Shown: one piece after another, positions 6,737 through 13,184 of the stretch
Layout: every line of letters begins with the position of its first letter
Numbering within the stretch: position 1 is the first letter of the stretch
The notes under the pieces: generated by a model
The model's database searches: none
What the model was told of the DNA's origin: nothing
The model's input: the letters and a program-made list of their open reading frames with translations, nothing else
Assembly (NCBI GenBank): GCA_903889785.1
Contig: CAISYT010000182.1
Coordinates: forward strand, 1 to 13,184
Source of the DNA: an uncultured Caulobacterales bacterium
Lineage (GTDB): Bacteria; Pseudomonadota; Alphaproteobacteria; Caulobacterales; Caulobacteraceae
Direction of reading: 5' to 3'
DNA length: 13,184 nt
Program-made: the position numbers and the translations under genes

Positions 6737-7327
6737 ATGGCCCGCACGGCGAGCATTGTTCGCGAAACCAAAGAGACCCAGATCAAGGTCTCTATCGATC
6801 TCGACGGGACCGGAAAGTCCACGATCTCCACCGGCGTGGGGTTCTTCGACCACATGCTGGAAAGCTTTGCACGCCACGGCGGCTTCGACATGGAGGTCGA
6901 GACCAAGGGCGATCTGCACATCGATATGCACCATACGGTGGAAGACACCGGCATCGTCATTGGCCAGGTGTTCGCTAAGGCCCTGGATGGCTTCAGGGGC
7001 ATCCGGCGGTTTGGTGGCGCCTATATTCCGATGGACGAGACCTTGAGCCGCTGCGCCCTGGATCTGTCGAACCGCGCCTATCTGATCTGGAAGGTGGAGT
7101 TTAAGACACCCAAGGTCGGCGACATGGACACCGAACTGTTCAAAGAGTTTCACCACGCCTTCGCGATGAACTGCGGGGCCTGCGTCCATCTGGAAACACT
7201 TTACGGGACCAATAGCCACCATATCGCTGAGAGCGGCTTCAAGGCGCTGGCCCGAGCCTTGCGGCAGGCGGTCGAACTCGACTCCAAGACCCTGGGACTG
7301 GCCCCCTCGACCAAGGGCGTTCTGTAG
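6737..7327 (+). CDS. hisB: Imidazoleglycerol-phosphate dehydratase
   Basis: Dehydrates imidazole glycerol phosphate to imidazole acetol phosphate, in histidine synthesis. This is the monofunctional form (196 residues), without the histidinol-phosphatase domain fused in E. coli. Manganese-binding signatures are present: GFFDHML (35-41), DLHIDMHHTVEDTGIVIG (59-76), EFHHAFA (137-143) and NSHHIAESGFKALARAL (159-175). ATG 6737 is chosen for the ideal AAGGAG at 6725-6730 and the usual MARTASIVRETKET start; the frame is open a little further upstream, into the end of the kinase gene. It is the first gene of a tight hisB-hisH-hisA-hisF-hisE run. Confidence 0.97.
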   Translation: MARTASIVRETKETQIKVSIDLDGTGKSTISTGVGFFDHMLESFARHGGFDMEVETKGDLHIDMHHTVEDTGIVIGQVFAKALDGFRGIRRFGGAYIPMDETLSRCALDLSNRAYLIWKVEFKTPKVGDMDTELFKEFHHAFAMNCGACVHLETLYGTNSHHIAESGFKALARALRQAVELDSKTLGLAPSTKGVL

Positions 7328-7333
7328 CGCGCA

Positions 7334-7969
7334 ATGTCGAATGTCGTTCTGATTGACTACGGCTCGGGGAACCTGCCCTCAGCGGCCAAGGCGCTTGCCG
7401 TGGCGGCCGGCGACGCTTCGCGGGTCACCGTGACAGATGACCCCGACGTGGTCGCGCGGGCTGAGCGAATCGTCTTGCCCGGCGTTGGGGCCTTCGCGGC
7501 TTGCATAGGGGCCCTTGGCGAGCGCAAGGGCCTGATCGAGGCAATGATCGAGGCTGTCGAGCAACGCGGCGCGCCCTTCCTGGGCGTGTGCGTGGGCATG
7601 CAGCTTCTGGCCACGCACGGGCTGGAGTTCGGCGAATGGCTGGGCCTGAACTGGATCGGCGGCGAGGTACGGCTGCTCGAGCCCACCGACAGCCACATCA
7701 AGATTCCTCACATGGGCTGGAACAGCCTGAGCAGTGTTTCCGAACACCCGCTTTTGGCCGGCCTTCCGCCGCAGCCGCACATGTATTTCACGCACTCCTA
7801 TGCCTTCTATCCCGACGATCCAGCGGCGGTGATCGCCTCCGTCGATCATGGAACGACCTTCGCGGCCGCGGTCGCGCGCAGCAATGTGGCCGGGGTGCAA
7901 TTCCACCCCGAGAAGAGCCAGGCCAACGGTCTGAAGCTGCTGACGAACTTCATGGCGTGGCAGCCATGA
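7334..7969 (+). CDS. hisH: Imidazole glycerol phosphate synthase, glutaminase subunit
   Basis: Class I glutamine amidotransferase subunit that hydrolyses glutamine and passes ammonia to HisF. It has 211 residues. The catalytic triad is C86 in GVCVGMQ (84-90), H191 and E193 in QFHPEKSQ (189-196). LPGVGAFAACIGAL (48-61) and IPHMGWN (124-130) are also typical of HisH. The start ATG 7334 lies six bases after the hisB stop, with no strong ribosome-binding site, so translation may be coupled to hisB. Its TGA overlaps the hisA ATG in an ATGA arrangement (7966-7969). Confidence 0.97.
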   Translation: MSNVVLIDYGSGNLPSAAKALAVAAGDASRVTVTDDPDVVARAERIVLPGVGAFAACIGALGERKGLIEAMIEAVEQRGAPFLGVCVGMQLLATHGLEFGEWLGLNWIGGEVRLLEPTDSHIKIPHMGWNSLSSVSEHPLLAGLPPQPHMYFTHSYAFYPDDPAAVIASVDHGTTFAAAVARSNVAGVQFHPEKSQANGLKLLTNFMAWQP

Positions 7970-8691
7970 TCCTCTATCCGGCCATCGACCTGAAAGACGG
8001 GCAGTGCGTGCGCCTGCTGCATGGCGACATGAACAAGGCCACGGTGTTCAATAACAGCCCCGCCGACCAGGCTGGGCGCTTTGAAGCCGCCGGGTTCGAA
8101 TACCTGCACGTCGTCGACCTCAATGGTGCGATCGAAGGCCGTTCGGCCAACCGTCCCGCCGTCGAGGCGATCCTGCGCGCCGTGAAAATGCCGATACAGC
8201 TGGGTGGCGGCATTCGCAGCCTGGCTAATGTGGAGGCCTGGCTGCAGGCCGGGCTAACCCGGGTGATCCTGGGGACCATCGCCGTTCGCGATCCGAACCT
8301 GGTGAAAGAAGCCGCGCGGCTGTTCCCGGGCCAGGTCGCTGTTGGTATCGATGCCCGTGACGGCATGGTGGCAACCGAAGGCTGGGTGGAAACCTCCCGT
8401 GTTTCTGCCATCGACCTCGCTAAGAAATTCGAGGACGCTGGAGTGGCTGCGATCATATTCACCGACATCGCTCGCGACGGGGCCCTGAACGGGGTGAATG
8501 TCGAGGTAACCGGAAAACTGGCTGACGCGGTATCGATCCCGATTATCGCCTCCGGCGGTGTCGCCTCCGTGCAGGACATTAGAGACCTCAAGGCGCGCCA
8601 GGGCGCGCACATTTCCGGCGCGATCCTGGGTCGCTCGCTCTATGTCGGCGCAATCCAGCCGTCAGAAGCCCTGGAGATCGCGCGTGCTTAA
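7966..8691 (+). CDS. hisA: ProFAR isomerase (phosphoribosylformimino-AICAR-phosphate isomerase)
   Basis: Opens the aminoaldose ring of ProFAR to the aminoketose PRFAR by an Amadori rearrangement, supplying the substrate of HisF/HisH. It is a (beta/alpha)8 barrel of 241 residues. The catalytic aspartates are D8 (YPAIDLKDG) and D129 (VGIDARDG). The two phosphate-binding halves are visible as QLGGGIRS (78-85) with ILGT (101-104), and ASGGVAS (195-201) with AILGRSLY (219-226). The start is the ATG at 7966, overlapping the hisH stop by four bases; the frame extends upstream through hisH, but those residues are unrelated. The last eight bases overlap hisF. Confidence 0.97.
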   Translation: MILYPAIDLKDGQCVRLLHGDMNKATVFNNSPADQAGRFEAAGFEYLHVVDLNGAIEGRSANRPAVEAILRAVKMPIQLGGGIRSLANVEAWLQAGLTRVILGTIAVRDPNLVKEAARLFPGQVAVGIDARDGMVATEGWVETSRVSAIDLAKKFEDAGVAAIIFTDIARDGALNGVNVEVTGKLADAVSIPIIASGGVASVQDIRDLKARQGAHISGAILGRSLYVGAIQPSEALEIARA

Positions 8692-9448
8692 GGTTCGCGT
8701 CATTCCCTGCCTCGACGTCAAAGACGGCCGCGTGGTGAAGGGCGTGCAGTTTCTAGAGTTGCGCGACGCCGGCGATCCGGTTGAGCAGGCTGCGGCATAT
8801 GACGCCGCCGGGGCCGACGAATTGATGTTCCTCGACATCACGGCCAGCCATGAGGGCCGTGGCGCAATCCTCGATGTGATCGCCCGCACCGCTGAGGTCT
8901 GTTTCGTGCCCGTCGGCGTTGGTGGCGGTGTGCGTACCGTGGAAGACGCCCGGAGATTGCTTCGCGCGGGCGCAGACAAAACCTCGATCAACACAGCCGC
9001 TGTGGAAAATCCTGACCTGCTCAGCGCCTGCGCGGACGCCTTTGGTGCGCAATGCGTGGTGGCGGCGATCGACGCAAAGGCCCGCCCGGATGGCTCGGGG
9101 TGGAACATCTTCACCTACGGTGGCCGTAAGGACACCGGCATCGACGCGGTGGAATACGCCGTGCTGGCGGCGGCCAAGGGCGCGGGAGAAATCCTGCTGA
9201 CCTCGATGGACCGCGATGGGGCCAAGACCGGCTATGATCTGGCCTTGCTAAAAGCCATAGCGAGTGCGGTCGGCGTGCCCGTCATTGCATCGGGCGGCGC
9301 CGGCACGACGGATGATCTGGTGGCGGCGGTCAAACAGGGCGAGGCCGGCGCCGTCCTGGCGGCCTCGATTTTCCATTTCGGCGAAATCAGCGTCGGCGAG
9401 GCCAAGGCAGCGATGGCCGCAGCTGGCATTCCGATGCGGCTAGTCTAG
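8684..9448 (+). CDS. hisF: Imidazole glycerol phosphate synthase, cyclase subunit
   Basis: Uses ammonia from HisH to convert PRFAR into imidazole glycerol phosphate and AICAR. It is a 254-residue (beta/alpha)8 barrel, homologous to HisA next to it. Catalytic D11 lies in IPCLDVKDGRVVKG (7-20) and D130 in VVAAIDAK. The phosphate sites are VGVGGGVRT (77-85) and ASGGAGT near 205-211. The GTG start at 8684 is favoured because LKVRVIPCLD is the normal N-terminus and GGAG sits at 8673-8676; this makes it overlap hisA by eight bases. Residues 20-27 read GVQFLELR where many homologues have GVNFxxLR, a mild variation. Confidence 0.97.
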   Translation: MLKVRVIPCLDVKDGRVVKGVQFLELRDAGDPVEQAAAYDAAGADELMFLDITASHEGRGAILDVIARTAEVCFVPVGVGGGVRTVEDARRLLRAGADKTSINTAAVENPDLLSACADAFGAQCVVAAIDAKARPDGSGWNIFTYGGRKDTGIDAVEYAVLAAAKGAGEILLTSMDRDGAKTGYDLALLKAIASAVGVPVIASGGAGTTDDLVAAVKQGEAGAVLAASIFHFGEISVGEAKAAMAAAGIPMRLV

Positions 9449-9457
9449 GCTAAGGTC

Positions 9458-9784
9458 ATGAGCCGGTTCACCGACGCCCTCGAGCACATTCTAACGACGA
9501 TCGATGCCCGCAAGGGCGGCGATACGACGGCGTCATGGACCGCCAAGCTATTGGCCGATCCTAGGCTCGCCGCCAAGAAACTCGGCGAGGAAGCCGTCGA
9601 ACTTGTGCAGGCAGCGGCGCTACAAGACCGCGACGGCATGGCCGGTGAGGCCGCCGATGTGATCTACCATCTCCTGGCCCTGCTGGCGGCAGAGGGCATC
9701 AGTGTTGATGCTGTCGCGCAAAAATTGGAAGCCCGGCAAGAGCAGTCTGGGATCGCAGAAAAGGCTTCACGTTCTAAAGCCTAG
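9458..9784 (+). CDS. hisE: Phosphoribosyl-ATP pyrophosphatase
   Basis: Hydrolyses phosphoribosyl-ATP to phosphoribosyl-AMP, the second step of histidine synthesis. A 108-residue all-helical MazG-like protein, encoded separately rather than fused to HisI. The metal-binding and family motifs are KLGEEAVELVQAA (41-53) and EAADVIYHLLALL (64-76). It starts nine bases after the hisF stop, with AAGG at 9452-9455 unusually close to the ATG, so coupling to hisF is likely. It is the last gene of the run; its TAG stop shares the palindrome CTAG (9781-9784) with the stop of the convergent smr gene. Confidence 0.96.
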   Translation: MSRFTDALEHILTTIDARKGGDTTASWTAKLLADPRLAAKKLGEEAVELVQAAALQDRDGMAGEAADVIYHLLALLAAEGISVDAVAQKLEARQEQSGIAEKASRSKA

Positions 9785-10281
9785 GTCAACTTGCCGCGCC
9801 GCTTCAGCGCCACATAGGCAGCCCCCGCCCCGCCATGATGCGGATCGGCCAGAGACATCCCCGCCACCATCACCCGCAACTCCGGCTCAGCCAGCCATTG
9901 CGGGAGCATCCTGCGCAACACCCCATCGCCCTGCACCCCCTTGCCTGTGATCACCAGCACGGCACGGTCATGGTCTTCGAAGGCGCGGGTCAAAAATCCG
10001 ACCAGCGCCTGACGGGCGGCGGACTGGGTCATGCCATGCAGATCAATCCGCCTCAGGGGGTCACCCTTCGCCTGCACCACGATCCGACGGCGACGATTGG
10101 GCTCGATAGAGTCAAGTGGTCCCTTCGGCAAAACCCGGGGTTTGGGCGCGTCCTTTGGATCGAGTCGCAGTGGAGCGTCAGCGGTCACGACCGAGCGCAC
10201 CACCTTCTCCGGATGCGGCCGCACCGTGGCGGTGACCTGGACCCAGAGCTTGAGCTCCTCAGGTAAGGGCCGACGGGCCAT
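9781..10281 (-). CDS. Smr (MutS2 C-terminal-like) domain protein
   Basis: A 166-residue protein with a low-complexity, charged and proline-rich N-terminal half and a C-terminal Smr domain. Domain motifs are DLHGMT (80-85), VLVITGKG (108-115) and HHGGAGAAYVALKR (148-161), close to the usual 'HGGxGA.YV.L+R'. Smr domains are known as nucleic-acid binding or endonuclease modules; the role of these stand-alone alphaproteobacterial proteins is not established. It is the third gene of a minus-strand operon: its ATG shares one base with the mltA TAA (TAATG at 10279-10283), so its translation is probably coupled to mltA. Confidence 0.9.
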   Translation of the reverse strand: MARRPLPEELKLWVQVTATVRPHPEKVVRSVVTADAPLRLDPKDAPKPRVLPKGPLDSIEPNRRRRIVVQAKGDPLRRIDLHGMTQSAARQALVGFLTRAFEDHDRAVLVITGKGVQGDGVLRRMLPQWLAEPELRVMVAGMSLADPHHGGAGAAYVALKRRGKLT

Positions 10282-11441
10282 TAGCGAGGATCGAGCCGCC
10301 AGAGCGTTAGCTTGTGGCGCACCCGGCCCGCTTCACGGCCCGCCGCGTCGCCGGCGCCGAGAAACAGATCGGCGCGGATCTCGCCCTTGATCGCGCCACC
10401 GGTATCCAACGCCATAACAGCGCGGCGGTAGCTCGGAAAAGCGCCATCCAGTGTCGGAGCGCTCGCGTCAATCCAGTAGAACCCGCCCAGCGGGTGGCGC
10501 GTCGTATCGACAGCGATAGCCCTCCCCGGCGGCAAAATGACTCCCGCAGCGCCAACTACGCCGGCCTTATCGTCAGGGGCGACCCGGAAGAACACATAGC
10601 GTGGGTTCAGCCGCATGATGGCATCCGCTGCCGGTCCGCGGTTGGCGGCAAGCCAGGCACGGATGCTATCGCCGGAGGTATCGTTGTCGGCGAGCAGGTT
10701 CTGTTGGCGCATCGGATTGGCGATCGCGACAAACGGCTGGCCGTTATTCGCAAGATAGGCGGCCTTGAGCCGTTGGCCGTCGGGCAAGGTCAGCACGCCG
10801 GAGCCCTGGATCTGCAAAAAGAAAAGGTCTTCCGGCTTCATCCAGCCCAAGATCGGAGCGCGAACGGGGGGCTGGGCTGTCTCTATGGCGGCGCGGGTCA
10901 GGTAAGGGGCCAGATCTAACGCCTGTAAGTCGTCCGGCTTGCCGAGCAAGGCGGCGGTGTATTCGCCCTGGCGGCTAGCGCGCGCGGGATATTCTGGCGC
11001 GAAATAGGCGGTGAGCAGACCGTCACCGGCCAGCGGCTGGGCCTGAAAGTGGCTTTCCAGAAAATCGCGCGCCGCTGTCTCGCCATAGGGCGGCAGGGCG
11101 CGGGCGAGACGACAGGGCACGGCGAGCGCCGGGGCCTTGCTCGCCGTGCAACCGGCGACAAAGGCTTTCAGTGCGGCAAGATGATCTTCGCTGTCCCAAC
11201 CCGGCGGGGCATGGAAATCTTCGCGACCAACGTAGTGGGCCAGCGGGGCCAAGGCGGCTGGGATTGCGGCCGGCGTTATCGGATTGGTGGGTTCCACCAC
11301 GGACGAGGGTGCGAGCGCTGGGGCCAGAGGCGGCGTGTGGACGGGATTAGGCGCGGCGGGGGGTGCCGGAGCGGTTGTCGTGGCGCAAGCACTTAAAGCC
11401 AGGACGGCAGCGCAGGCGACGGCGAACGTGAGGTGCCGCAT
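10281..11441 (-). CDS. mltA: Membrane-bound lytic murein transglycosylase A
   Basis: Cleaves the MurNAc-GlcNAc bond of peptidoglycan with formation of 1,6-anhydro-muramic acid; anchored as a lipoprotein facing the periplasm. It has 386 residues. The signal peptide ends in the lipobox LSAC with Cys19, followed by an Ala/Pro/Thr-rich linker to about residue 65. The MltA domain includes GLLTAYFAPEYPA (141-153) and FFLQIQGSG (207-215). The C-terminal 3D domain includes HPLGGFYWIDAS (316-327) and LDTGGAIKGEIRADLFLG (345-362), whose conserved aspartates include the likely catalytic one. ATG 11441 is preferred because it starts directly with the signal peptide and shares a base with the timA stop (TGATG); the frame is open 12 codons further upstream, inside timA. 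Confidence 0.95.
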   Translation of the reverse strand: MRHLTFAVACAAVLALSACATTTAPAPPAAPNPVHTPPLAPALAPSSVVEPTNPITPAAIPAALAPLAHYVGREDFHAPPGWDSEDHLAALKAFVAGCTASKAPALAVPCRLARALPPYGETAARDFLESHFQAQPLAGDGLLTAYFAPEYPARASRQGEYTAALLGKPDDLQALDLAPYLTRAAIETAQPPVRAPILGWMKPEDLFFLQIQGSGVLTLPDGQRLKAAYLANNGQPFVAIANPMRQQNLLADNDTSGDSIRAWLAANRGPAADAIMRLNPRYVFFRVAPDDKAGVVGAAGVILPPGRAIAVDTTRHPLGGFYWIDASAPTLDGAFPSYRRAVMALDTGGAIKGEIRADLFLGAGDAAGREAGRVRHKLTLWRLDPR

Positions 11442-12040
11442 CAGGCCTGGGCGGCCTCGACGCGCACCAGCATCCAATTCGGATTGCGGTTCTTGGTATC
11501 CCGTTCAAAGGTCCAAAGCTCAGCGGTGCGACGATCGTCCACCGCTTCCCCTTCGGGGCCCTTGGAGCGGCTGCGAAATTCAGCGAGAAACCGCACTGCG
11601 GCGCGTGCGGAATCGCCGACCATTTCGGTCTTCTCCAGGTCTGCGCGGGGGGGGTTGGAAAACTCGGCGCTTTCCGTGCGGCCTTCTTTCTCGCGCGTGG
11701 CGATGGCGGCATCAAAATCAGCCATGACGCCCGGAGAAAGCAGCTTGCCGAGCGTGTCGCGGTCGCCGACGGCGAAGGCTGTAACGATGGTCTGGTAAGC
11801 GCTGCGAGCGCCAGACAGAAACTGGTCCGGATCGAAGCTCGGATCGCGCGCCTTGATCGCAGCTAGGCCAGGCAGGATCGCGCTTTCCTCTGTCGCCGGT
11901 GCCGGCAGCTTGGGGGTTACGGGTGCGGTTGCAAGCGGGGCGATGTCTTCCGGCTGTCGGCCTACGCGTTTGCCCAGCACCGAATAGAGCTGAAACAGAA
12001 CCACGGCGGCTAGGGCGGCAAAAATGATCAATTCGAGCAA
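11441..12040 (-). CDS. timA: Tim44/TimA-family putative adaptor protein
   Basis: A 199-residue protein with one N-terminal membrane helix (about 1-18), then the characteristic FQLYSVLGKRVGR (16-28), a Pro/Ala-rich linker, and a C-terminal Tim44-like domain (about 55-195) ending in ELWTFERDTKNRNPNWMLV. It is homologous to the mitochondrial Tim44 C-terminal domain. Bacterial members are inner-membrane proteins of incompletely known role. The start is TTG at 12040. No Shine-Dalgarno sequence precedes it; the upstream bases are C-rich (CCCCCTCCC), and no ATG or GTG lies in frame nearby. The coding strand carries a run of eight C residues (complement of 11648-11655). It is first in the operon with mltA and smr and divergent from secB. 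Confidence 0.88.
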   Translation of the reverse strand: MLELIIFAALAAVVLFQLYSVLGKRVGRQPEDIAPLATAPVTPKLPAPATEESAILPGLAAIKARDPSFDPDQFLSGARSAYQTIVTAFAVGDRDTLGKLLSPGVMADFDAAIATREKEGRTESAEFSNPPRADLEKTEMVGDSARAAVRFLAEFRSRSKGPEGEAVDDRRTAELWTFERDTKNRNPNWMLVRVEAAQA

Positions 12041-12096
12041 GGGAGGGGGCTTTCGAGGAAACGACGCGGTTATTGCACCTAATATAGGCCACCGTA

Positions 12097-12152
12097 GGGC
12101 GGGCGTCAGCCATCAACCCTGTCGATGGCTGTATCGTTGCACGCCCAGGCCC
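12097..12152. promoter_or_regulatory. Extended fold-back element in the divergent timA-secB intergenic region
   Basis: Nested inverted repeats can fold as one stem. The outer arms are GGGC (12097-12100) with GCCC (12149-12152), the middle arms GGGCGT (12101-12106) with ACGCCC (12141-12146), and the inner arms CAGCCATC (12107-12114) with GATGGCTG (12124-12131), around the loop AACCCTGTC. All pairs are Watson-Crick. One strand has a 9-base bulge (12132-12140) and a 2-base bulge. There is no T-run on either side. It lies 45 bases before the secB ATG and 57 bases before the timA TTG. It could be a structured 5' leader, an operator, or a small RNA; this is inferred from symmetry only. Confidence 0.4.
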
Positions 12153-12196
12153 GCCATGATACGCGCCGCCAATCGTAGTTTATGTGAGCCAAACTC

Positions 12197-12700
12197 ATGA
12201 CCGACACGCCTCCGGACGCTCTGCTCGCCACCGCCGACGAGGTGAGCGCCCCTGGCATTCGCGTGCTTGCGCAGTTCGTACGCGACTTCTCGTTCGAAAA
12301 CCCCAATGCGCCGGAGAGCCTGCGCAGTGGCGGACCGCAACCGGGCATTGACATGAATGTCGAAATGAGCGCGTCCGCTCGCCAGGACGGTCTTTTTGAG
12401 GTCGACCTCAAACTATCCGCCAAGGCCGTGCGCGAAGACGCCCCGGTGTTTGTGATCGAGCTGGTATTTGCTGGCCTGTTTCAGATCGAGGGCGTGCGCA
12501 CAGAGGACATGGAGCCCGTGTTGCTTGTCGAATGCCCGCGCTTCCTGTTCCCCTTCGCCCGCCGCTTGATTGCGGACGTGACCGCCGAGGGTGGCTTCCC
12601 GCCCTTCATGATCGACCCGATCGATTTCGCTGGCGTCTATGCGGCCCGCAAGGCCCAGGGCGCCGTGCAAAGCATCGCCACCCCAGTCGGCAACGCTTAG
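12197..12700 (+). CDS. secB: Protein-export chaperone SecB
   Basis: Cytoplasmic homotetrameric chaperone that keeps preproteins unfolded and hands them to SecA. It has 167 residues, close to the usual alphaproteobacterial length. Family landmarks are GIRVLAQFVRDFSFENPNAP (20-39), FAGLFQIEGV (91-100), ECPRFLFPFARRLIADVTAE (112-131) and GGFPPFMIDPIDF (132-144), followed by a short tail. The ATG at 12197 lacks a strong ribosome-binding site (GTGAGC upstream). It is divergent from timA and convergent with dnaQ, which is a familiar alphaproteobacterial neighbourhood. Confidence 0.97.
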   Translation: MTDTPPDALLATADEVSAPGIRVLAQFVRDFSFENPNAPESLRSGGPQPGIDMNVEMSASARQDGLFEVDLKLSAKAVREDAPVFVIELVFAGLFQIEGVRTEDMEPVLLVECPRFLFPFARRLIADVTAEGGFPPFMIDPIDFAGVYAARKAQGAVQSIATPVGNA

Positions 12701-12702
12701 GC

Positions 12703-12729
12703 GGCGGCTGCGCCGGGCGCTCAGCCGCC
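12703..12729. terminator. Possible bidirectional hairpin between convergent secB and dnaQ
   Basis: A perfect 8-bp inverted repeat, GGCGGCTG (12703-12710) and CAGCCGCC (12722-12729), with an 11-base loop that can itself pair CGC with GCG. It begins three bases after the secB stop and includes the dnaQ stop codon (12721-12723). There is no T-run on either side, so termination would be weak or Rho-assisted; position between convergent genes is the main support. Confidence 0.4.
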
Positions 12730-13184
12730 CAGCTTGCTCCACAGCGACTTATCTTTCAGCGCCGTCTCCAGAAAGACGGCGTGAGCCGCGCGTTCGGCTT
12801 CGGTTGAAAGCGGTGCCAGGGGTCTGGGCCGGGCACCATAGGACCCGGCAGCCACCACCGAAACCGCCTCGGCCGCTGACGCACCGCCAAGATCGAGCCC
12901 GCGCTCGCGACCGCCGTGGAGTTCCAGGTAGACCTCGGCCAACAAACGCGCGTCAATCAAGGCACCGTGCTTGTCGCGCTCGGCCAGCGAGATCTTAAAA
13001 CGCTTACACAGGGCGTCGAGCGAGCAGTGAGCGCCAGGAAAGCGCGTGCGGGCCATGGCCAGGGTGTCGATCCAGCGGCTCTCGTGAAGAGCGGCCCGCC
13101 CGATCTGTTGGAGCTCCCAGTTTACAAAATTCCGGTCAAAACTGGCATTGTGCGCCACGATATGGGCGTCGCCGATGAAGTCGA
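12721..13184 (-). CDS. dnaQ: DNA polymerase III epsilon subunit (3'-5' proofreading exonuclease), N-terminal end outside window
   Basis: Proofreading subunit of the replicative polymerase, DEDDh exonuclease family. The gene runs off the right edge; the visible 154 codons or so are the C-terminal two thirds. The frame is open through to 13184 (FIGDAHIVAHNASFD), so the GTG at 13158 is internal. The ExoII motif is AHNASFDRNFVNWEL. The ExoIII motif is DKHGALIDARLLAEVY, with the His and Asp of the active site. The ExoI motif (DxE) should lie beyond the edge. After about 40 further residues rich in Ala and Gly, the C-terminus SLWSKLGG fits the polymerase-binding tail of alphaproteobacterial DnaQ. 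The stop is TGA at 12721-12723, 20 bases from the secB stop. Confidence 0.95.
   Translation of the reverse strand, partial: DFIGDAHIVAHNASFDRNFVNWELQQIGRAALHESRWIDTLAMARTRFPGAHCSLDALCKRFKISLAERDKHGALIDARLLAEVYLELHGGRERGLDLGGASAAEAVSVVAAGSYGARPRPLAPLSTEAERAAHAVFLETALKDKSLWSKLGG

Noticed and set aside
7501..7965. Long upstream extension of the hisA frame
   Set aside because: It runs antiphase through hisH and has no similarity to HisA; the ATGA overlap at 7966 is the natural start.
9835..10266. A 143-codon open frame on the plus strand opposite smr
   Set aside because: It mirrors the smr coding sequence on the other strand, has no recognisable family and no ribosome-binding site.
1..13184. 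CRISPR arrays, tRNA/rRNA genes, insertion sequences, phage or defence genes
   Set aside because: None seen on either strand: no spaced direct repeats, no transposase-like or integrase-like frames, and nearly all long frames are accounted for by housekeeping genes.

Overview
The window is a GC-rich stretch of ordinary bacterial chromosome, almost certainly from an alphaproteobacterium. The evidence is the gene content and order: a hisB-hisH-hisA-hisF-hisE run, a timA (Tim44-like)-mltA-smr run divergent from secB, with dnaQ convergent to secB, plus GTG and TTG starts and many 1-8 base gene overlaps. A lipoprotein resembling a family known from Caulobacter gives a weak lean towards Caulobacterales or a close relative; I cannot name the genus.

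Layout. Bases 1-3842 (plus strand) hold the 3' part of a Kup potassium transporter, a small unrecognised membrane protein, argG, a MAPEG-family membrane protein and a glycine/aromatic-rich lipoprotein with three 33-bp tandem repeats. Bases 3843-4203 hold no intact gene, only the frameshifted C-terminal remnant of a GT41 (SPINDLY/OGT-like) protein glycosyltransferase. A MoeB/ThiF-type E1-like adenylyltransferase follows on the minus strand. Next comes a plus-strand run that may be one transcription unit: nth (endonuclease III), a PfkB-family adenosine kinase-like gene, then hisB, hisH, hisA, hisF, hisE. From hisE the strand reverses: smr, mltA and timA form a minus-strand operon in which each gene overlaps the next by one base. 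The divergent region 12041-12196 contains an extended inverted repeat. SecB runs rightwards, and dnaQ (5' end cut by the window edge) runs back towards it.

Function. ArgG makes argininosuccinate in arginine synthesis. HisE, HisA, HisH/HisF and HisB perform successive steps of histidine synthesis from PR-ATP to histidinol phosphate; HisH/HisF releases AICAR, a purine intermediate, which may be why a nucleoside kinase sits upstream. TimA, MltA and SecB act at or across the inner membrane and cell wall. Nth, DnaQ and perhaps Smr serve DNA maintenance.

I see no tRNA, rRNA, CRISPR array, insertion sequence, phage gene or defence system. I did not find a convincing undescribed system. The items most worth a second look are the GT41 remnant, the fold-back element at 12097-12152, the tandem hairpins before argG and the in-frame 33-bp repeat.
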